From Bradyrhizobium frederickii (GTDB lineage: Bacteria > Pseudomonadota > Alphaproteobacteria > Rhizobiales > Xanthobacteraceae): a stretch of DNA of 64,000 nucleotides. The position numbers and the translations under genes are program-made. The stretch lies in NCBI RefSeq assembly GCF_004570865.1, contig NZ_SPQS01000002.1:434001-498000 (forward strand), read 5' to 3'. Each line of letters starts with the position of its first letter. The first letter of the stretch is position 1. The notes below the pieces were generated by a model. The model was not told where the DNA came from. It did no database searches and saw only the letters and a list, made by a program, of their open reading frames with translations. Shown piece after piece: positions 9,295 to 18,855 of this stretch.

Positions 9295-10158
9295 TTATCG
9301 AGATCGCGTCTTCGATGTGGCGATCAGCATCTGTTCTACAATCCCTTCAAACTCGCTTTTGGCGATTGGGTCAGTGTATGGTTGTACCGATTTGTCCCAC
9401 CAATGAAAGTGGCGTCCCGCCTCATCAAGAACTCGGGCCGCTGCTTCGATTTCGGCATCTGATGGCTTGGCTACACACTCTCGCTCATGTTCGCTGAGCT
9501 GAGGTAACTCTACCCCAAACACCTTCACCAGATCCGACACTTGCTCCGGTGACAAATACCGCGGGTTCATCCCGCGCAGCAGCAGGTACAGCTTCGCCGT
9601 CTCCTCCAGCTCCTCGGTCGCGAACACCGCGGCTTCCAGCGTGTCGCCCGCGACGACAGGTCCGTGATTGGCGAGCAGCACGGATGAGTATTTCCCCGCC
9701 AGTCCCTTGATCGCGTCGGCCACAGCCGGATCGCCCGGGCGGTAATAGGGCACGAGCGCGGTGGCGCCGCATTTCATCAGGTAATAGGCCGTCATCGGCG
9801 GCAGCGCGGCGCGCGGGTCGATCTCGGGCAGCATCGAAAGCGCGACCGAATGGGTGGAGTGCAGATGCACGATCGCACGCGCGCTGCCGCGCGTGTCGTA
9901 GAGCGCATTGTGCAGCGGAACTTCCTTGGTCGGCGCATCGCCAGAGACCAGCCGGCCCTGATCGTCCAGCCGCGACAGCCTTGCCGGATCGAGGAAGCCG
10001 AGCGAGGCGTTGGTCGGCGTCACCAGCCAGCCGCCGCCGTCCAGCCTGACGCTGATATTGCCCGAGGAGCCCGGCGTCAGCCCGCGCTCGAACAGGGACC
10101 GTCCGAAGCGGCAGATGTCCTCGCGCAGCCGCGTCTCGTTGCTGTTTTCAGTCCTCAT
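9295..10158 (-). CDS. otnC: 3-oxo-tetronate 4-phosphate decarboxylase (class II aldolase family)
   Basis: Class II aldolase/adducin-fold protein, 287 aa from the chosen start. The metal-binding HLHSTHSVA motif and the later NHGPVVAGD are seen, as is TPGSSGNISVRL for phosphate binding near the N-terminus. The assignment as OtnC rests on context: the divergent LtnD, OtnI and OtnK genes next door form the known threonate/tetronate pathway, whose last step is decarboxylation of the 4-phosphate to dihydroxyacetone phosphate. The start at 10158 (MRTENS) is chosen; 10167 (MTAM) is an alternative. The still longer frame to 10260 overlaps the intergenic region. An L-fuculose- or ribulose-phosphate aldolase role is less likely. 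Confidence 0.82.
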   Translation of the reverse strand: MRTENSNETRLREDICRFGRSLFERGLTPGSSGNISVRLDGGGWLVTPTNASLGFLDPARLSRLDDQGRLVSGDAPTKEVPLHNALYDTRGSARAIVHLHSTHSVALSMLPEIDPRAALPPMTAYYLMKCGATALVPYYRPGDPAVADAIKGLAGKYSSVLLANHGPVVAGDTLEAAVFATEELEETAKLYLLLRGMNPRYLSPEQVSDLVKVFGVELPQLSEHERECVAKPSDAEIEAAARVLDEAGRHFHWWDKSVQPYTDPIAKSEFEGIVEQMLIATSKTRSR

Positions 10159-10273
10159 GGCCGTCATGTCCGCTTGTCTCACGCTTTGGCAGCGCGGCCA
10201 AGCCGTGATATCGGTTCGCCGAGCCGCCGCAAAGGCCGGCCGTCCAGGAAACGTTCGCAAGGATCAGTTGCAT

Positions 10274-11191
10274 ATGTCCGCCTCCACGTCTCAGAATCAG
10301 CGCATCGCCGTGATCGGGCTCGGCTCGATGGGGTACGGCATGGCGACCTCGCTGAAGCGCGCCGGCCATGCGGTCACTGGCTGTGACGTCTCGGCTGACG
10401 CAGTGGCGCGCTTCATGACGGATGGCGGGGCGGGGGCAAAGACCCCGGCTGAGGCCGCCAAGGACGCCGACATCGTCGTCAGCGTCGTGGTCAATGCCGC
10501 GCAGACCGAGGCGATCCTGTTCGGCAAGGATGGAGCCGCCGAGACCATGCCGAAGGGCAGCGTGTTCGTCTCCTCGGCGACCATGGATCCCGACGTGGCG
10601 CGGCGCCTCGCCAAGCAGCTCGAGGCAACCGGCCGGCACTATCTGGATGCGCCGATCTCCGGGGGCGCGCAGCGCGCCGCGCAAGGCGAGCTGACGATTC
10701 TCGCCTCCGGCAGTCCGGCTTCCTTTGCAAAGGCACGGCCCGCACTCGATGCCATGGCCGCAAAGCTCTACGAGCTCGGCGATGCCGCCGGGCAGGGCGC
10801 TGCGTTCAAGATGATCAATCAGTTGCTCGCCGGCGTGCACATCGCCGCCGCCAGCGAAGCGATGGCCTTCGCGGCCAAGCAGGGCCTCGACATCCGCAAG
10901 GTCTATGAGGTGATCACGGCTTCGGCCGGCAATTCCTGGATGTTCGAAAACCGCATGCCGCATGTGCTCGACGGCGATTACACGCCGCGTAGCGCCGTCG
11001 AGATCTTCGTCAAGGATCTCGGCATCATCCAGGACATGGCGCGCAGTGCCCGCTTCCCGGTGCCGGTCTCCGCCGCGGCACTCCAGATGTTCCTGATGAC
11101 ATCAGCCGCCGGCATGGGCCGCGACGACGACGCGTCGGTGGCGCGGATGTATGCGCAGGTGACCGGCGTGAAGCTGCCCGGCGACAAGTAA
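10274..11191 (+). CDS. ltnD: L-threonate (tetronate) dehydrogenase, 3-hydroxyisobutyrate dehydrogenase family
   Basis: NAD-dependent beta-hydroxyacid dehydrogenase, 305 aa. Dinucleotide motif GLGSMGYGMA lies near residue 15. The substrate loop is DAPISGGAQRAAQGELT, and the catalytic Lys is in AAFKMINQLLAG. It is predicted to oxidise threonate (or erythronate) to 2-oxo-tetronate. The next two genes are the isomerase OtnI and the kinase OtnK, and the decarboxylase OtnC is divergent 115 bases away, so all four pathway enzymes are present. The start at 10274 is used; the longer frame starting near 10010 reads through otnC in antisense. Confidence 0.87.
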   Translation: MSASTSQNQRIAVIGLGSMGYGMATSLKRAGHAVTGCDVSADAVARFMTDGGAGAKTPAEAAKDADIVVSVVVNAAQTEAILFGKDGAAETMPKGSVFVSSATMDPDVARRLAKQLEATGRHYLDAPISGGAQRAAQGELTILASGSPASFAKARPALDAMAAKLYELGDAAGQGAAFKMINQLLAGVHIAAASEAMAFAAKQGLDIRKVYEVITASAGNSWMFENRMPHVLDGDYTPRSAVEIFVKDLGIIQDMARSARFPVPVSAAALQMFLMTSAAGMGRDDDASVARMYAQVTGVKLPGDK

Positions 11192-11205
11192 GCAAGAGGA
11201 CTCCG

Positions 11206-11988
11206 ATGCCGCGTTTTGCCGCCAACCTCTCGATGATGTTCACCGAGGTGCCGTTCCTCGATCGTTTCGATGCCGCTGCGCAAGCCGGCTTCACCGCGGT
11301 CGAGTATCTCTTCCCGTACGAGCATCCCGCCGAGGCGGTTGGCGAGCGGCTCAAGCGCAACGGCCTGACCCAGGCGCTGTTCAATCTGCCGCCGGGCGAC
11401 TGGAATGCCGGCGAGAAGGGCTTTGCGGCGCTGCCCTCGCGGTTCAACGATCTCAAGGCGAGCCTGGAGACGGCGCTGCCCTATGCCAAGGCGACCGGCG
11501 TCAAGCGCCTGCACCTGATGGCCGGAATCGCCAATCGCGGCGAACGCGTCGCGATCGAGGCCTTCTACAAATCGGTGGCATGGGCCGCGGAGTTCTTCGC
11601 CCCCCACGGCATCGACGTCGTGATCGAGCCGATCAATGCCCGCAACGTGCCGGGCTATTTCCTCAACGATTTCGGCTTCGCCCGCGACCTGATCCAGGAG
11701 CTGAGGCTTGCGAACCTCAAGCTCCAGTTCGACATCTATCACTGCCAGATCATTCATGGCGACGTCACCATGCGGCTGCGCGAGATGATGCCGATCATCG
11801 GCCACATCCAGATCGCCAGCATCCCCTCGCGCAACGAGCCCGACGGCGAGGAGCTGAATTATCCGTTCCTGTTCGCAGAGCTCGACCGCCTCGGCTATAC
11901 CGGCTTCGTCGGCTGCGAGTACAATCCGCGCGGCAAGACCATTGACGGCCTTGCCTGGTTCAAGCCTTACGCCGGAGTGAAGCCGTGA
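11206..11988 (+). CDS. otnI: 2-oxo-tetronate isomerase (hydroxypyruvate isomerase family)
   Basis: TIM-barrel isomerase of the Hyi/OtnI family, 260 aa. Typical strands and metal ligands are visible: FAANLSMMFTEVPFLDRF at the N-terminus, VIEPINARNVPGYFL with the first Glu, QFDIYHCQIIHGD in the middle and GCEYNPRG near the end. It is predicted to convert 2-oxo-tetronate to 3-oxo-tetronate. The gap to ltnD is 14 bases with a good AAGAGGA site, and its last 4 bases overlap the GTG of otnK. Pathway context makes OtnI more likely than a glyoxylate-pathway hydroxypyruvate isomerase. Confidence 0.85.
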   Translation: MPRFAANLSMMFTEVPFLDRFDAAAQAGFTAVEYLFPYEHPAEAVGERLKRNGLTQALFNLPPGDWNAGEKGFAALPSRFNDLKASLETALPYAKATGVKRLHLMAGIANRGERVAIEAFYKSVAWAAEFFAPHGIDVVIEPINARNVPGYFLNDFGFARDLIQELRLANLKLQFDIYHCQIIHGDVTMRLREMMPIIGHIQIASIPSRNEPDGEELNYPFLFAELDRLGYTGFVGCEYNPRGKTIDGLAWFKPYAGVKP

Positions 11989-13274
11989 CACTTGCAGCAA
12001 AGATTTCTCTTGGCTGCATCGCCGACGATTACACCGGCGCCTCCGACCTCGCCAACACGCTGACGCGCGCGGGCCTGCGCACGGTGCAGACCATCGGTGT
12101 GCCCTCGGACGATCTCGCGCTGCCCGAGGTCGACGCCGTCGTGGTGTCGCTGAAGAGCCGCTCGATCGAGGCCGGCCTTGCCGTCTCGCGCTCGCGTGCG
12201 GCGGACAAATGGCTGCGCAGCCGCGGCGCGGGCCACGTGCTGTTCAAGATCTGCTCGACTTTCGATTCCACGGACGCCGGCAATATCGGCCCGGTGATGG
12301 ACGCGTTGCGTGCCGATAGCGGCGAAGGTGCCGTTCTGGTGACGCCGGCGTTCCCGGAGACCGGCCGCACCGTCTACCAGGGCAATCTCTTTGTCGGCGC
12401 CGTGCCGCTCAACGAGAGCCCGCTGAAGGATCATCCGCTCAACCCGATGCATGATTCCAATCTGGTGCGCGTGCTGGCGCGTCAGAGCAGGACGCAGATC
12501 GGCCTCGTCGACCTCGCCACCGTCACGCGCGGCGCGGATGCCGTGCGGGCGCGGCTGGCCGAACTCGCCGGCAAGGGTATCGGCGCTGCCATCATCGACG
12601 CCGTGTTCGACCGCGACCTCGAAACCATCGGCCTCGTGGCCGGCGAACATCGCCTGTCGGTCGGGGCCTCCGGCATCGGCCTTGGGCTCGCGCGCGCGCT
12701 GGTGTCGACGGGCAAGGTCAAGCCCGGTGCCGCGAGCAGCGAGTCCCCAGCTGCCGTCGGCGGGCCGGCGGCGTGTCTTGCCGGAAGCTGCTCGCAGGCA
12801 ACGCTTCAGCAGATCGCGAATGCCGAACGCATCATGCCGGTGCTCCATCTCGACCAGGACCGTATTATTACGGGAGCAAAAGAAGCCGAACGCGCGCTCG
12901 ACTGGGCGAGGCCGCGACTTGCCGACGGCCCGGTGCTGATCGCCTCGAGCGCGAAGCCCGAAGACGTCGCCGCATTGCAAGCCCGCCACGGGCGCGATGC
13001 CGCGGGCCATGCCATCGAGCAGGCCATGGCCGATATCGCGGAAAACCTCGTGAAAGCAGGGGTCCGGCGGCTCATCGTCGCCGGCGGCGAGACGTCCGGC
13101 GCGGTCGTCGACCGCCTCGAAATCCCGGGCTTCCTCGTCGGCGCGGAGATCGCCGCGGGCGTCCCGGTGCTGCGTGCCGTTGGCGCCGAAGCAGGCGAGA
13201 TGCTGCTCGCTTTGAAGTCCGGAAACTTCGGCGGCCCGGAGTTTTTCGCGGATGCGCTTAGGCTCATGCGCTGA
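11985..13274 (+). CDS. otnK: 3-oxo-tetronate 4-kinase (four-carbon acid sugar kinase, formerly DUF1537)
   Basis: ATP-dependent kinase, 429 aa, the normal size of the family. The N-terminal substrate domain has GCIADDYTGASDLANTL and KICSTFDSTDAGNIGPVMDA; the C-terminal nucleotide domain has VAGGETSGAVVDRL. It phosphorylates 3-oxo-tetronate at C4 for decarboxylation by OtnC. It begins at a GTG overlapping the stop of otnI (GTGA). The function of the family was established by published work on DUF1537; here the context matches exactly. No regulator gene is adjacent. Confidence 0.9.
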   Translation: MTLAAKISLGCIADDYTGASDLANTLTRAGLRTVQTIGVPSDDLALPEVDAVVVSLKSRSIEAGLAVSRSRAADKWLRSRGAGHVLFKICSTFDSTDAGNIGPVMDALRADSGEGAVLVTPAFPETGRTVYQGNLFVGAVPLNESPLKDHPLNPMHDSNLVRVLARQSRTQIGLVDLATVTRGADAVRARLAELAGKGIGAAIIDAVFDRDLETIGLVAGEHRLSVGASGIGLGLARALVSTGKVKPGAASSESPAAVGGPAACLAGSCSQATLQQIANAERIMPVLHLDQDRIITGAKEAERALDWARPRLADGPVLIASSAKPEDVAALQARHGRDAAGHAIEQAMADIAENLVKAGVRRLIVAGGETSGAVVDRLEIPGFLVGAEIAAGVPVLRAVGAEAGEMLLALKSGNFGGPEFFADALRLMR

Positions 13275-13445
13275 GCGCTGGGCGTTCTTAGGCGCCTGTT
13301 CATTTCTTTCGACTTCCGTGCTTGCGCGGAGTCGCACTTAACATCTTTCGCAGACGGTCTGCTGTCTGATGTCGGCGCTGCTCCCCTTTGGTTGATTCCT
13401 TAGAGTTCCCGACGCGCGCCCGCGCCAGCACAACGAGACCCGATT

Positions 13446-15137
13446 ATGTTTGCCAAGCTTTCCATCCGCGCCAAGATCATCAGTGTCGTGGCGTTCCTGC
13501 TGGTCGCGATGACCGGCATGGGCCTGCTCGCCGTCACGAAGATGCGGACGATGAACGCCAACACTCTCGACATCACCACCAACTGGATGCCGAGCGTCAA
13601 GGCGATCGGCGACCTGCGGGCCGCAGTCATCACGTATCGGAACGTGGTGCGCCAGCACATGCTGGCCGAAGCTTTGGACGACAAGCTCGCGGTGGAGAAG
13701 ACCGCCGCCACCGTGACCGACGCGCTCGCCAAGACGCGCAGCAAGTATGAGGCCATGATCAGCTCCCCGGAAGAGCGGGCGCTCTACAGCCAGTGGTCCA
13801 AGCTCTGGGACGATTACAAGAAAGGCACCGAGGAGGTGATGGCCTTGTCGCGCAGGGAGGCCGGCAAGATCCCGCGCGAGGCGCAGGAGCTCAACTCCAA
13901 GACGGTCAACAAGATCGGGCTTCAGGCGGATGAGGTCCTGAACAAGGACATCGAGCTCAACACCAGGGGTGGCGAACAGGCCGCTCAGGATGCCGCCGAC
14001 AGCTATTCCTCTGCCTTCATGCTGGTTTCGGTCATTCTCGGCGCCGCCGTCCTGATCGGCATCGGTCTCAGCTTCTATCTGGTCCGCGATGTCTCGAGCG
14101 GCATCAATTCGATCACACAGCCGATGCAGGCGCTGGGCCGGGGCGACCTTTCGGCCGAGGTGCCGCATCGCGGCGAGAAGACGGAGATCGGCGCGATGGC
14201 CGACGTGCTCCAGATCTTCAAGGAGGCGTTGATCGCCAAGAAGGCCGCGGACGAGGCTGCGGCCGCGGATGCCGAGGCCAAGATCGAGCGCGGCCGCCGC
14301 GTCGACGACATCACCCGCGAATTCGAAGCCATGATCGGCGAGATCGTCCAGACCGTGTCGTCGGCTTCGACCCAGCTCGAGGCCTCCGCCTCGACGCTGA
14401 CGTCGACTGCCGACCGCTCTCAGAGACTGGCGACGACGGTGGCTGGAGCTTCGGAAGAAGCCTCGACCAACGTGCAATCGGTGGCCTCGGCCACCGAGGA
14501 GATGGCCTCGTCGGTCGGCGAGATCAGCCGTCAGGTGCAGGAATCGGCGCGGATGGCGGGCGATGCCGTCGGCCAGGCGCGCGCCACCACCGAGCGCGTC
14601 AGCGAGCTGTCGAAGGCCGCCGCCCGGATCGGCGACGTCGTCGAGCTGATCAACACCATCGCGGGCCAGACCAATCTGCTCGCGCTGAACGCCACAATCG
14701 AGGCGGCGCGAGCGGGCGAAGCCGGCCGCGGTTTCGCGGTGGTGGCCTCCGAGGTGAAGGCACTCGCCGAGCAGACCGCGAAGGCGACCGGCGAGATCGG
14801 CCAGCAGATCTCCGGCATCCAGGCGGCGACCAACGATTCCGTCGGCGCCATCAAGGAGATCTCCTCGACCATCGAGCGCCTCTCGGAGATCTCCTCGGCG
14901 ATCGCGGCCGCGGTGGAAGAGCAGGGCGCGGCGACGCAGGAGATCGCCCGCAATGTGCAGCAGGCCGCGCAGGGCACCCAGCAGGTCTCCTCCAACATCA
15001 CCGACGTGCAGCGCGGCGCGACCGAGACCGGAACGGCATCGTCGCAGGTGCTGTCGGCGGCGCAAATGCTGTCAAACGACTCGGGCCGGCTGAAGAACGA
15101 GGTCAGCAAGTTCCTGACCAACGTCCGCGCGGCGTAA
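13446..15137 (+). CDS. Methyl-accepting chemotaxis protein (periplasmic sensor, HAMP, signalling domain)
   Basis: Inner-membrane chemoreceptor, 563 aa. TM1 lies about residues 10-32 ([16 protein letters not shown]), then a helical periplasmic region of about 160 residues resembling a four-helix-bundle sensor, TM2 about 195-217 ([18 protein letters not shown]), and a HAMP region. A long coiled signalling domain follows, with the conserved hairpin tip [20 protein letters not shown]. No CheB/CheR docking pentapeptide is visible at the C-terminus (NVRAA). A terminator hairpin follows the stop. The next gene is an Aer-like receptor whose signalling domain is almost the same. The ligand is unknown. 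Confidence 0.93.
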   Translation: MFAKLSIRAKIISVVAFLLVAMTGMGLLAVTKMRTMNANTLDITTNWMPSVKAIGDLRAAVITYRNVVRQHMLAEALDDKLAVEKTAATVTDALAKTRSKYEAMISSPEERALYSQWSKLWDDYKKGTEEVMALSRREAGKIPREAQELNSKTVNKIGLQADEVLNKDIELNTRGGEQAAQDAADSYSSAFMLVSVILGAAVLIGIGLSFYLVRDVSSGINSITQPMQALGRGDLSAEVPHRGEKTEIGAMADVLQIFKEALIAKKAADEAAAADAEAKIERGRRVDDITREFEAMIGEIVQTVSSASTQLEASASTLTSTADRSQRLATTVAGASEEASTNVQSVASATEEMASSVGEISRQVQESARMAGDAVGQARATTERVSELSKAAARIGDVVELINTIAGQTNLLALNATIEAARAGEAGRGFAVVASEVKALAEQTAKATGEIGQQISGIQAATNDSVGAIKEISSTIERLSEISSAIAAAVEEQGAATQEIARNVQQAAQGTQQVSSNITDVQRGATETGTASSQVLSAAQMLSNDSGRLKNEVSKFLTNVRAA

Positions 15138-15157
15138 AGTCTTTGTCCGATCGAGCG

Positions 15158-15193
15158 ACGAGCGGCGCCACGTAGCACCGCTCGTTTCGTCTT
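15158..15193 (+). terminator. Hairpin after the first chemoreceptor gene
   Basis: ACGAGCGG, 12-base loop, CCGCTCGT: a perfect 8-bp stem beginning 21 bases after the stop, followed by ttcgtctt. The weak U-run makes it a moderate candidate for a Rho-independent terminator. Confidence 0.55.
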
Positions 15194-15369
15194 GCCGGTA
15201 GCATGATGTCGCTCGCAGTAGAGCACTTCTGAGATTGTCCGTAGTGTTACGGGCGCGACGCTTCATCGATGGTTAAATCGGATTTACGATAGTTGGCAGA
15301 GGGCCGGCTCATGCCGGGCGCGTCCCGATTCGAATGACTTTTACTGAATCCGGTCTTTGGGGAGCCCCG

Positions 15370-17064
15370 ATGCGCAAGAATTTTCCGGTCACTGCGGTCG
15401 AATATCCCGTCAGTGACGAGACGCTGATCGTTTCGCGGACCGATCTCAAGGGCAAGCTCACCTACTTCAACGAGGACTTCATTGCCGCCGCCGGCTTCGC
15501 GTCGGCGGAACTCATGGGCCAGCCGCACAACATCGTTCGTCATCCCGACATGCCGCCGGAGGCGTTCGACAACCTCTGGGACACGCTGAAGGCCGGCAAA
15601 CCCTGGCTCGGCGCGGTGAAGAACCGCCGCAAGAACGGCGACTTCTACTGGGTGCTGGCGACGGCCTCTGCGATCCGCGAAAACGGCAAGGTCACGGGCT
15701 ATACGTCGATCCGCACAAGACTGCCGGCCGACCAGCGCAAGCTCGCCGAAGAGGTCTATTCTGCGATCCGCGAGAAGAAGCCGCATGGCTATCGCATTGA
15801 CGCCGGCATCATCCGCCGCCGCTCGTGGCTGGACAGCTTCAGCGTCTTCACGGGGACGCTGAAGGCGCGCCTCGTCACGACGATGGCACTCCAGGCGCTG
15901 TTCATGCTTGCGCTCGGCATCGGCGGCGCGCTCGCCGCCGGCGGTTCGGCCAGCCTGATTCTGGCGGCGCTGGCCGTCGTCGGCGTCGCCATCGTCGGTT
16001 TCGCCGGCGTCACGACCATGCGCGCGATCCGGAGGCCGATGCAGCAACTCAACGATACTTTGCTGAACCTCGTCCAGGACAAGCTCGACAACCGCATCGT
16101 GATCGAGCGCGACGACGAGATCGGCGAAGCGCTGCGCAACCTCCAGACGGTGCAGACCATCATCCGCTTCAGCCGCGACGATGTGCAGGCGGTTCAGCGC
16201 CGTGCCGAGATGCAGCGCAAATCCGACATGACCACACTCGCAAACGGCTTCGAGGCCGCTATCGGCGAAATCGTCGAGACGGTGTCGTCGGCCGCAACCG
16301 AGCTCGAGGCTTCGGCCTCGACGCTGTCCTCGACCGCGGGTCGGGCGCAGGAATTGGCGACGGCGGTCGCAACCGGCTCGGAAGCAGCCTCCACCAATGT
16401 CCACTCGGTGGCGTCGGCCGCCGAAGAGATGTCGTCCTCGGTGCGCGAGATCGGCCGCCAGGTGCAGGACTCCTCCCGGATCGCGAGCGAAGCGGTCAGC
16501 CAGGCCCATGCCACGACCGAGCGCGTCAGCGAATTGTCGCGCGCCGCATCGCGGATCGGCGACGTCGTCGAGCTCATCAATGCGATCGCCGGCCAGACCA
16601 ATCTGCTGGCGCTCAATGCCACGATCGAGGCGGCACGGGCGGGTGAGGCCGGACGCGGCTTCGCTGTGGTGGCCTCCGAGGTCAAGGCGCTCGCCGAGCA
16701 GACGGCCAAGGCCACCGGCGAGATCGGCCAGCAGGTCGGCGGCATTCAGGCGGCGACCCAGGATTCGGTCAGCGCCATCGGCGACATCAGCGGCACCATC
16801 GCGCGTCTGTCGGAGATCGCTTCCGCGATTGCGGCAGCCGTGGAGCAGCAGGGCGCAGCAACCCGGGAGATCGCCCGCAACGTTCAGCAGGCCGCCCAAG
16901 GCACCCATCAGGTCTCGTCGAATGTCGGCGACGTCCAGCGCGGTGCCTCCGAAACCGGCTCGGCGTCTTCGCAGGTGCTGTCGGCGGCGCAAATGCTGTC
17001 GCGCGATTCCAACCGTCTCAAGCTCGAGGTCGGCAAGTTCCTGAGCTCCGTCCGCGCCGCCTGA
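15370..17064 (+). CDS. Aer-like PAS chemoreceptor
   Basis: 564 aa. An N-terminal PAS domain (about residues 10-125) closely matches E. coli Aer: [31 protein letters not shown] and [12 protein letters not shown], the segment that binds FAD in Aer. Next come a short linker, a hydrophobic pair of membrane segments about residues 175-220 without a periplasmic domain, a HAMP-like part, and an MCP signalling domain with [20 protein letters not shown]. It is predicted to sense redox or oxygen through FAD and to steer aerotaxis. The ATG at 15370 has a GGGGAGC site; an upstream ATG at 15334 is less likely. Confidence 0.9.
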   Translation: MRKNFPVTAVEYPVSDETLIVSRTDLKGKLTYFNEDFIAAAGFASAELMGQPHNIVRHPDMPPEAFDNLWDTLKAGKPWLGAVKNRRKNGDFYWVLATASAIRENGKVTGYTSIRTRLPADQRKLAEEVYSAIREKKPHGYRIDAGIIRRRSWLDSFSVFTGTLKARLVTTMALQALFMLALGIGGALAAGGSASLILAALAVVGVAIVGFAGVTTMRAIRRPMQQLNDTLLNLVQDKLDNRIVIERDDEIGEALRNLQTVQTIIRFSRDDVQAVQRRAEMQRKSDMTTLANGFEAAIGEIVETVSSAATELEASASTLSSTAGRAQELATAVATGSEAASTNVHSVASAAEEMSSSVREIGRQVQDSSRIASEAVSQAHATTERVSELSRAASRIGDVVELINAIAGQTNLLALNATIEAARAGEAGRGFAVVASEVKALAEQTAKATGEIGQQVGGIQAATQDSVSAIGDISGTIARLSEIASAIAAAVEQQGAATREIARNVQQAAQGTHQVSSNVGDVQRGASETGSASSQVLSAAQMLSRDSNRLKLEVGKFLSSVRAA

Positions 17065-17091
17065 GGCGGATGGCGCAGGGGGCTGAGATCG

Positions 17092-17155
17092 GTGCCCCGG
17101 ACGCAGCGCCTCACTCCCGGCGATGCGCAGCATCGTCCGGTGTGATGCGCCGCAG
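17092..17155. repeat. Partial copy of the 'gtcccggac' repeat family
   Basis: gtgccccggacgcagcgcc and ggcgatgcgcagcatcgtcc match the left part of the copy at 36456. The copy stops exactly before the stop codon of the minus-strand thiolase-like gene, and its right half is missing. Confidence 0.6.
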
Positions 17156-18670
17156 CTACGCCACCCGCCACTCCGGCACCCCGTCGGCAGCCACCGCGAT
17201 CTCGCCGAGCGAGCCGACCGGCGTGCGATCCATGTTGAGCAGGTGCGCCAGCGTCGCGCTGTCGCGCGCCGGGATCCGCGCCAGCGTTCGCCGGTCGTGC
17301 TCGGTGCGCAGCATCACGACGCCGTGCTCGACCTCGCCGCTACGGCCATAGAGCACCGTGAAACTCTCCACCTTGCCTTTGCCCGAGGCCTCGTCGACGA
17401 ACTCCGGCACCGCGCGCTTGTTGCGATCGGCCTCGCCTTGCACGCTGGTCTCCTGCGCCAGCGCCGCGTGCGGCGGCGCCTTCGCGACCACCAGCGCGTG
17501 ATGCTTGGTGACGAAGCCGCCCTGGCCATAGAGCAGGCCGAGCCTGGCGCCGTCGCGCAGCCGCCGCACCATCGCGCAGGCCGCATGCGTCATGTAGGTG
17601 TTGAGCGGCGCGCCGAAGAAGGTGAGCCCGCCGGTCACGGTCGGCTGCACGTCGGCGGAAAGCCCGAGCGTCCGCCGCGCCATCTTGGGCACGCAAGGGA
17701 AGCAGCTGTAGAGCTCGATCGCGTCGAACGTCTTGCCGTCGCCGCCGGCAAGGTCCATCACGGCTTGCAGCACCGCGTTCTGCGGATGGCTTTCGTAGAA
17801 CTGGTCGCGCAACAGATAATCGCGCGGTTCCTCCGCCGAGGCGCCGCCGAGCGGATAGACCAGTCGGTCCTCCGCGATCCCGGCCGCACGGGCCTTGGCA
17901 AGGCTGGTGAGCAGCAGCGCGCCGCCCATGTTGACGCTGGGATTGGCGACCATCAGCTTGTTGTAGGGCCAGGCGATCAGGCGATTGTCCGCGGTCGGTG
18001 TCGTGATCTCCTCCGGCGCATAGCGCCGCTTCAGCCAGGCATTGGGATTTTGCGCGGCGGCTTCCGAGTAGCGCGACCACAGCACGCCGGACTCGGCCAT
18101 CGCCTCGCGCGGCGTCTGGCCCCAATGTGCGGAGGAGGCGGCCTCGTAGAACGGATAGACCGTAACGGGTCGGAATACGCCGAGCTTCACCGCCAGCGGC
18201 TTCTGGAACGCCGCGCCGCGCTTGGGCTCCTCGACGTCATGGGCGAACGGGGTCCATGGCAGCTTGACGCCGGCACGTTCCGCCTTGGTCGCGGTCGACT
18301 GCGCTTCCGCGCCGCAGACCGCGGCGACCGTGCACTCGCCGCGCGCGATGCGCTTGGCGGCTTCGTGGATGTAGCGGATCGGGCTCTCGCCGCCGACCGG
18401 GCCGTAATAGCAATGCGCGGGCGTGACGCCGAGGCGCTGCGCCAACAGCTGCTCGGGATCGCGATAGCGCCAGCTCAGGAAGTTGACGACATCGAGCGAC
18501 TGCACCTCGCCAAGCAGTTTTGCACCGGCGTCCGCCTCCGCGCGCCGCAGCGCCTGTTCGAGCAGATCGAGCGGTTCGAGGCCGTCGCTGATCTCCTTCG
18601 GGCGATCGACGATCTCGCCGACGCCGACGATGACGGGGATGCGGTCTTCGGGGACAGAGGAATTGGACAT
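17156..18670 (-). CDS. SCP2-thiolase-like protein type 1, probably lacking thiolase chemistry
   Basis: 504 aa, thiolase fold of about 400 residues plus an extra C-terminal domain of about 100. It is commonly annotated as acetyl-CoA acetyltransferase. Compared with the intact thiolase at 40708 (GGCSF, NGGGLSYMH, VCHGVGG), the three catalytic positions differ. The nucleophile region reads GGESP (Glu95), the His loop reads GLTFFGAP (Ala354), and the second Cys loop reads LLYGQGG (Tyr381). This fits the mycobacterial thiolase-like protein type 1 (TLP1) group, described as lacking thiolase activity and carrying a C-terminal extension. It may bind acyl-CoA or serve as a scaffold. It is followed on the minus strand only by a repeat. 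Confidence 0.8.
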   Translation of the reverse strand: MSNSSVPEDRIPVIVGVGEIVDRPKEISDGLEPLDLLEQALRRAEADAGAKLLGEVQSLDVVNFLSWRYRDPEQLLAQRLGVTPAHCYYGPVGGESPIRYIHEAAKRIARGECTVAAVCGAEAQSTATKAERAGVKLPWTPFAHDVEEPKRGAAFQKPLAVKLGVFRPVTVYPFYEAASSAHWGQTPREAMAESGVLWSRYSEAAAQNPNAWLKRRYAPEEITTPTADNRLIAWPYNKLMVANPSVNMGGALLLTSLAKARAAGIAEDRLVYPLGGASAEEPRDYLLRDQFYESHPQNAVLQAVMDLAGGDGKTFDAIELYSCFPCVPKMARRTLGLSADVQPTVTGGLTFFGAPLNTYMTHAACAMVRRLRDGARLGLLYGQGGFVTKHHALVVAKAPPHAALAQETSVQGEADRNKRAVPEFVDEASGKGKVESFTVLYGRSGEVEHGVVMLRTEHDRRTLARIPARDSATLAHLLNMDRTPVGSLGEIAVAADGVPEWRVA

Positions 18671-18704
18671 CTTTTCTTGCTTCGCGTTTTAGATTTCGGG
18701 CACG

Positions 18705-18832
18705 CCGTCGTCCTTCGAGGCCTTCGCTGCGCTACGGCACCTCAGGATGACGGCTACGGGGACAGCGTCATCCTGAGGCGCGAGGCCGGCGGCGCAACGC
18801 GCCGTCGGGCGAGCCTCGAAGGATGGGCCGCG
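18705..18832. repeat. Two head-to-head 'catcctgagg' repeat halves
   Basis: cgtcgtccttcgagg...cctcaggatgacgg at 18705-18753 and gcgtcatcctgaggcg...cctcgaaggatgggc at 18766-18831. Together they fill the gap between two co-oriented minus-strand genes. Confidence 0.75.
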
Positions 18833-18855
18833 GACATCACTCCGGCCACGCGCCG

